Source: Actinomycetota bacterium (GTDB lineage Bacteria; Actinomycetota; Acidimicrobiia; Acidimicrobiales; Aldehydirespiratoraceae). Taken from it: a DNA stretch of 6,133 nt. Positions within the stretch are counted from its first letter, which is position 1; every line of letters begins with the position of its first letter. The notes under the pieces were generated by a model. It was not told where the DNA came from. It saw only the letters and a program-made list of their open reading frames with translations, and did no database searches. Shown here piece after piece: positions 1-3,686 of the stretch. Location: NCBI GenBank assembly GCA_012271125.1, contig JAAXHB010000213.1:1-6133 (forward strand), written 5' to 3'. Made by a program: the position numbers and the translations under genes.

Positions 1-527
1 ACGTGTTTGAGTTTGACCATTTCGGTGGCGGTGTCGGCGACATTGATCACTTCGGCTGCCATGTCACGTCCGGTGAGGATGACGTTGACCTTTTCGGGGC
101 GGGCTTGCAGCGTGGCGACGACGTCGGCGACGGCGATCCAGTCCCAGGTGATCGGGTAGCTGACCTCATCTAACACGATCAGGCGATGGCTTTCAGCGGC
201 GATCAAACCCTTGGAGAAGTCCCAGGCAGCCACGGCTTTAGCGCGAGACTCATCGAGATCGGTTGAATCCCAGGTGAAGCCGTCGCCGGCGGAGAACCAG
301 TCGACGCCGAGGCTACGGCAGACCTTTTCTTCGCCGGTTTGCCAGTCGCCACTTTTGAGGAACTGCACGACCGCTACCTGCCATTCGAGAGCGACGGCTC
401 GAAGCAGGGTGCCGAAGGCGGCGGTGGATTTGCCCTTGCCGTCACCGGTGTTGACCAGCACCAGCGACGAAGCAGAGCGCAGCTCGTCTTGGGCATAAGG
501 GCGTTCGGTTTCTGGCTTGGTAGTCAC
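1..527 (-). CDS. cobO: Cob(I)alamin (corrinoid) adenosyltransferase CobO/BtuR family, 3' end cut by window edge
   Basis: The gene encodes a cytoplasmic enzyme that transfers the adenosyl group of ATP to the cobalt of cob(I)alamin or cob(I)yrinate diamide to make adenosyl-corrinoid. I see 175 codons. A P-loop GDGKGKST lies at residues 28-35, followed by AAFGTLLRA (36-44), the family block VVQFLKSGDW (53-62) and a GFTWD motif (83-87). The Walker B-like segment LIVLDEVSY is at 116-124 and the ILTGRD motif at 150-155. This order matches E. coli BtuR throughout, without frameshift. Family members are about 200 residues, so roughly the last 20, including the usual C-terminal segment, lie outside the window. 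The start is a GTG (527-525) with no Shine-Dalgarno sequence, 10 nt after the stop of the secreted-protein gene, which suggests translational coupling. No in-frame ATG lies between that stop and the P-loop; a GTG closer to the P-loop would leave too short an N-terminus. The family identity is very secure. The start is less so. Confidence 0.95.
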   Translation of the reverse strand, partial: MTTKPETERPYAQDELRSASSLVLVNTGDGKGKSTAAFGTLLRAVALEWQVAVVQFLKSGDWQTGEEKVCRSLGVDWFSAGDGFTWDSTDLDESRAKAVAAWDFSKGLIAAESHRLIVLDEVSYPITWDWIAVADVVATLQARPEKVNVILTGRDMAAEVINVADTATEMVKLKH

Positions 528-537
528 TGGCGTAAGG

Positions 538-1512
538 CTAGGTGAGAGCGGCTTGAAGGTCGACGACGTTTAAGACCTTAATAGTGGACTGACTAATCGT
601 GCCGAGACTATGCCAGCCCGTTTCACCGCTGCCAGTCCATGTGACTCGCCAGGAAACAGTCACCGTGGCAAGCAAGGTGCCCGCGGCTGGGGCGTTCGTA
701 AACGTATGCGTGCAGTTGGAGCTTTGCTGGGCGCTGGACTTTGTGGGATCCCAAGTCTTGGCGTAATCCTGGCTGCTGGTGCAAACCAGCTTCCCATAGC
801 TGCCGAAATCCCACGTAACCCGATCAAATTGACGCGACACAGAAGCCCAGGTGCGCCCCGCTTGGAAACGAGCCACGCGATAGGCAGTGTTGGTCGTGTA
901 AGCAAACCAAGTCTCAGTGCCGACGACTTGGCGCGTAGCGGGTGCGACGTCTGTACTGATACTGCGGAAACTCAGTCGCCATTTGCCCCAGCTCGCTACC
1001 TCATAGGCATTCACCACAGAGCCAGGAATTGAACTGCGTGCCCGGTGAACCAAAAGACGTGGATAGCCGGTCATACGTGCCGAGCTGCGATAGCAGTCGA
1101 TCACGAACAAGCCGTTGACAGTGAGCGTCGTTGCCGGTCGGGTGTCGTCGGCGTCCCAGCCGCCAGACTGCTTGCCGGACTTGTAGTAGACGCAGTAGGT
1201 GACGTTGCCTAACGGGGTGGGGCTAACGGCATTGACCTTTCGAATGGACTGACTGTCGCTTAGCTCGACACATACACCGACGATGGTGGAGCATGACGAG
1301 ATATTGATCGGTGGGTTATCGCCAGGTGACTGAGCGGGTGTGACAGCCAATTGGGGGTGTTGGGATGATTGGATGAGTGGTTGGGCGTAGGTGGGGATGG
1401 TTGGGGTAACCGCTGTCAACAAGCCGGCTGAAGCAAGCAGGACGATGGTCTTGGCGACAAGGCTGAGGCCGGGCTTATGCAGATGGTTGCGGGTTAGAAG
1501 TTTGCGATACAT
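538..1512 (-). CDS. Secreted protein of unknown function with six cysteines and a C-terminal beta-rich domain
   Basis: The 324-residue product has a classical signal peptide: a basic N-region (residues 1-21, several R/K/H), a hydrophobic core about 22-36 and a likely cleavage after TYA at residue 43. The mature part has six cysteines (74, 81, 107, 140, 244, 267), an even number that fits disulfides outside the cytoplasm. A Ser/Pro/Gln-rich stretch (about 44-68) precedes the folded part. The C-terminal third shows the pattern VTWDFG (232-237), KLVC (241-244), NCTHTF (266-271) and VTVSWRVTWTGSG (284-296). I associate this arrangement with secreted actinobacterial proteins with a PKD-like beta-sandwich, but from memory only. 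No catalytic motif is visible. The start ATG overlaps the end of the upstream lipoprotein gene by 19 nt and has a strong ribosome binding site 8 nt away. The gene is probably co-transcribed with the lipoprotein and cobO genes. It is certainly a real gene; its function is unknown. Confidence 0.85.
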   Translation of the reverse strand: MYRKLLTRNHLHKPGLSLVAKTIVLLASAGLLTAVTPTIPTYAQPLIQSSQHPQLAVTPAQSPGDNPPINISSCSTIVGVCVELSDSQSIRKVNAVSPTPLGNVTYCVYYKSGKQSGGWDADDTRPATTLTVNGLFVIDCYRSSARMTGYPRLLVHRARSSIPGSVVNAYEVASWGKWRLSFRSISTDVAPATRQVVGTETWFAYTTNTAYRVARFQAGRTWASVSRQFDRVTWDFGSYGKLVCTSSQDYAKTWDPTKSSAQQSSNCTHTFTNAPAAGTLLATVTVSWRVTWTGSGETGWHSLGTISQSTIKVLNVVDLQAALT

Positions 1513-2084
1513 GAGTTCAGCTCCTCGTGTCCGTCGTGGATGAATGTGTCGCTAAGCACCACATCGTCGGCTTCGTAGAAGACGATGTGTGACAGCGAGA
1601 TGAGAAGTGGCTTGTCTCTGCCCGCAAAAAGTTCGGCCCAGCGTTCGGCACCCCATTCGGTGGCGGGCACTGGTCGGGAGTAGATGTCGGCGGGGGTGAG
1701 CAAAAGGCAGAACTCGCCAAACTGGTAATCGTCGACGACGGGTGATGCGTTAGTCCAGACGACTCGATCTGTGCCCCAGAATGCTTGAGCTAGGTCAATG
1801 ACGTTGGCGTTGCCGGTGAGGCGGTAGCCCTCGTAGCGAGCCTCGGTTACCTCACCCTCTATGCGGGATTGCTCAAGAGCATCAGCAAGCGGCTGAAGCG
1901 GATCGAGGGGTGTGCCGACTTCAGAAGGCTCTGTTATGGATGTTGTTGTAGGTGGAGGGTGAGTTGCTGGTGGGTCTGTGGATGTTGCGCTAGCAGCAAA
2001 CGCAAACGGCGGCTCCTCATTGTCGCCACAGCTAACGAAGAGAGTGCTAATAAGCAGCACGGCTATGGGTATATGAATATTCAT
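1494..2084 (-). CDS. Putative small lipoprotein of unknown function
   Basis: The 196-residue product starts with a short hydrophobic signal (residues 5-18, IPIAVLLISTLFVS) that leads straight to Cys19, followed by an acidic GDNEE. This looks like a signal peptidase II lipobox (L-F-V-S-C). The Phe at -3 is less usual than Leu, so lipidation is likely but not certain. Residues about 30-55 are a Pro/Thr/Ser-rich linker typical of surface-tethered proteins. The globular part, about 60-196, has two cysteines (126 and 192) that could form a disulfide, and no motif I recognise. The N-terminal residues MNIH are encoded by a perfect 12-bp palindrome. There is no Shine-Dalgarno sequence before the ATG, but a promoter-like element ends 7 nt upstream, so the mRNA may be leaderless. 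The gene is first in a probable three-gene unit with the secreted-protein gene and cobO. The ORF and export signal are well supported; the function is unknown. Confidence 0.78.
   Translation of the reverse strand: MNIHIPIAVLLISTLFVSCGDNEEPPFAFAASATSTDPPATHPPPTTTSITEPSEVGTPLDPLQPLADALEQSRIEGEVTEARYEGYRLTGNANVIDLAQAFWGTDRVVWTNASPVVDDYQFGEFCLLLTPADIYSRPVPATEWGAERWAELFAGRDKPLLISLSHIVFYEADDVVLSDTFIHDGHEELNSCIANF
1521..1526 (-). promoter_or_regulatory. Ribosome binding site GAGGAG inside the lipoprotein gene, serving the secreted-protein gene
   Basis: Read on the minus strand, GAGGAG lies 8 nt before the ATG at 1512. It sits within the last codons of the upstream lipoprotein ORF (its EEL residues), so it fixes the start of the secreted-protein gene and supports the 19-nt overlap as real. 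It is the only strong Shine-Dalgarno sequence I find in the window. Confidence 0.7.
2073..2084. repeat. Perfect 12-bp palindrome spanning the lipoprotein start codon
   Basis: The sequence ATGAATATTCAT reads the same on both strands and covers codons 1-4 of the lipoprotein gene. It does not extend further. It could be an operator half-site pair, could base-pair in a leaderless mRNA, or may be chance, because the stretch is AT-rich and the codons MNIH happen to be symmetric. Confidence 0.4.
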
Positions 2085-2091
2085 GAAAAGT

Positions 2092-2120
2092 AATGTAGTG
2101 AGTGTTTGTATGTTTCACAA
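2092..2120 (-). promoter_or_regulatory. Predicted leaderless promoter for the lipoprotein-secreted protein-cobO unit
   Basis: On the minus strand a -35-like TTGTGA (2120-2115) is separated by exactly 17 nt from a -10-like TACATT (2097-2092). Seven nucleotides then lead to the ATG at 2084. Each hexamer matches the SigA-type consensus at 4 of 6 positions, and the -10 fits the TAnnnT core. The spacing places transcription initiation at or within a base of the start codon, which would explain the missing ribosome binding site. No better promoter is visible upstream of the cluster. Confidence 0.5.
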
Positions 2121-2174
2121 TATCTAGTGTTGTTTTATTTTTTTTAGTTATTGATTAATGTTTTAAAAGTTGTT

Positions 2175-2201
2175 TTGTGTTTGTGGGTAGTGGAGTATGG
2201 T
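2175..2201 (+). promoter_or_regulatory. Weak candidate leaderless promoter for the glutamate-synthase-like gene
   Basis: A TATGGT (2196-2201, a TAnnnT -10 core) ends 6 nt before the ATG at 2208, the distance expected for a leaderless transcript. The -35 side is poor: TTGTGT (2175-2180) with a short 15-nt spacer, or TTTTGT (2173-2178) with 17 nt. The AT-rich run upstream (about 2130-2170) could act as an UP-like element. The rest of the 2085-2207 intergenic stretch holds nothing else I can name. Confidence 0.3.
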
Positions 2202-2207
2202 AAGGGG

Positions 2208-3686
2208 ATGGCGTGGTGGGGGTGGGTGTTGGTTGCGGTGGCGGTGCTGCTACTCGTCACAACGATCAAAGACCTCACGCAAAAAAAACGCGCCATCTTG
2301 CGCAACTTTCCGGTGATCGGGCACCTGCGGTATCTGTTGGAGTCGTTTGGGCCGGAGTTGCGCCAGTACATCGTCAGCGACAACGACGAGGAGCGGCCTT
2401 TTAATCGCAACGACCGACGCTGGGTTTACGCCACCGCGAAAAAGCAGAACCCGTACTTCGGGTTTGGGTCGGATAATCGCACAGAGGTTCCGGGCTACAT
2501 CTTTTTTCGTCACTCGGCGTTTCCGGTGACCTCTGATGCGCCGGCTGAGGAGTTGCCGGCGCGCAAGGTTTTGGGCGAGTGGCGGAACCGGCCGGGGGCG
2601 TTTCAGCCGCGCTCGGTGATCAACATTTCGGGACTGTCTTATGGATCACTGTCGGCGCCGGCGATTGAGGCACTGAACAAGGGTTCTGCTGTTGCGGGAT
2701 GTTTGCATAACACCGGCGAGGGTGGCATTAGCGACTATCACCGCTGCGGTGGGGATCTGATCTGGCAGCTTGGGTCGGGGTATTACGGGGCACGCACCGA
2801 CGATGGGCGCTTTGATATGGACAAGTTCCTTGCTGGTGTGGAGTCAGCACCGGTTAAGGCGATTGAGTTGAAGCTGAGCCAGGGTGCCAAGCCGGGGTTG
2901 GGGGGTGTGTTGCCGGCGGCGAAGGTGACGCCTGCGATTGCTGAGGCGCGAGGTGTGCCGGTGGGGGTGACGATTCGCAGCCCTAACCGTCACCCAGAGT
3001 TTGACGATGTTGAGGGGCTGGTTGGCTTTGTAGAGAGGCTGGCGAGTGCTAGCGGGTTGCCGGTGGGGATCAAGTCGGCTGTGGGTGAGCGACAGTTTTG
3101 GAAGGAGCTAGCTCAACATATGGCAGCCACCGGACAGGGACCGGATTTTGTGAGCATCGACGGTGGCGAGGGTGGCACCGGTGCGGGGCCGCTGACCTTT
3201 ACCGATCATGTGGCGTTGCCGTTTCGGGTGGGGTTTTCTGAGGTGTATCAAGTGTTTGCTGAGGTGAACTTGCACAACGATGTGGTCTTTGCCGGTGCGG
3301 GCAAGCTGGGATTTGCCCGTGAGGCAATGGTGGCGATGGCGTTGGGGGTGGATTTGGTGAACGTAGGGCGTGAGGCGATGATGGCGATTGGCTGCATTCA
3401 GGCACAGCGTTGCCATACCGGGCATTGTCCAACTGGGGTGGCGACGCAGAGTCGCTGGCTGACTCGGGGGCTTGACCCGGAGAATAAGTCGGTGCGGTTA
3501 GCGAATTATGTGGTGGGGTTGCGAACTGAGCTGCGGCGATTGTCAGAGGCGATGGGGGCGACGCATCCCAGTGGGGTTGACCCGTATGCGGTGGAGATTC
3601 AGACTCGGCGAGGTGAGATGACGCACCTGCTCGACGGGTACGACTATTCAGATACTGCGATTAAGGCGAGGGTGAGTTCGGTTTAG
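2208..3686 (+). CDS. Stand-alone FMN-binding glutamate synthase-like protein (COG0069 domain) with N-terminal membrane anchor
   Basis: From the ATG at 2208 the product has 492 residues. Residues about 5-20 form one membrane segment, followed by a basic KKRAILRNFPVIGHLRYLLE region (about 26-45) typical of this family. The glutamate synthase barrel follows: GEGGISDYH (170-178), KPGLGG (228-233), IKSAVG with Lys289, DGGEGGTGAGP (318-328) and GAGKLGF (363-369), the FMN-site motifs of the synthase domain. Cys396, Cys402 and Cys407 in the C-x5-C-x4-C pattern match the [3Fe-4S] ligands of glutamate synthase. The glutaminase (class II amidotransferase) domain and the C-terminal GXGXG domain of full-length GltB (about 1500 residues) are absent, so this is not a complete glutamate synthase. 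It is probably a flavin/iron-sulfur oxidoreductase at the inner face of the membrane with unknown substrate. In-frame TTG (2151) and GTG (2190) starts also exist; I prefer 2208 because upstream codons are AT-rich and the membrane segment begins there. The family is secure; the physiological role is not. Confidence 0.92.
   Translation: MAWWGWVLVAVAVLLLVTTIKDLTQKKRAILRNFPVIGHLRYLLESFGPELRQYIVSDNDEERPFNRNDRRWVYATAKKQNPYFGFGSDNRTEVPGYIFFRHSAFPVTSDAPAEELPARKVLGEWRNRPGAFQPRSVINISGLSYGSLSAPAIEALNKGSAVAGCLHNTGEGGISDYHRCGGDLIWQLGSGYYGARTDDGRFDMDKFLAGVESAPVKAIELKLSQGAKPGLGGVLPAAKVTPAIAEARGVPVGVTIRSPNRHPEFDDVEGLVGFVERLASASGLPVGIKSAVGERQFWKELAQHMAATGQGPDFVSIDGGEGGTGAGPLTFTDHVALPFRVGFSEVYQVFAEVNLHNDVVFAGAGKLGFAREAMVAMALGVDLVNVGREAMMAIGCIQAQRCHTGHCPTGVATQSRWLTRGLDPENKSVRLANYVVGLRTELRRLSEAMGATHPSGVDPYAVEIQTRRGEMTHLLDGYDYSDTAIKARVSSV

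Noticed and set aside
211..545. Two plus-strand ORFs opposite the left-edge gene
   Set aside because: The minus strand here encodes an unmistakable CobO with a P-loop, so these are antisense shadows.
610..1032. Plus-strand ORF of 140 codons
   Set aside because: It is antisense to the secreted-protein gene, whose frame has a signal peptide, ribosome binding site and paired cysteines. The plus ORF shows none of these.
2151..2207. N-terminal extension of the glutamate-synthase-like protein from a TTG start
   Set aside because: The 19 extra codons are AT-rich, include a Cys and charged residues ahead of the membrane helix, and have no ribosome binding site. The ATG at 2208 gives the usual family N-terminus, though the extension cannot be excluded.
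2085..2207. Possible small RNA, riboswitch or cobalamin riboswitch upstream of the cobO-containing unit
   Set aside because: The intergenic stretch is short and AT-rich, with no stable multi-stem structure or B12-box-like sequence that I can recognise, and the predicted transcript is leaderless.
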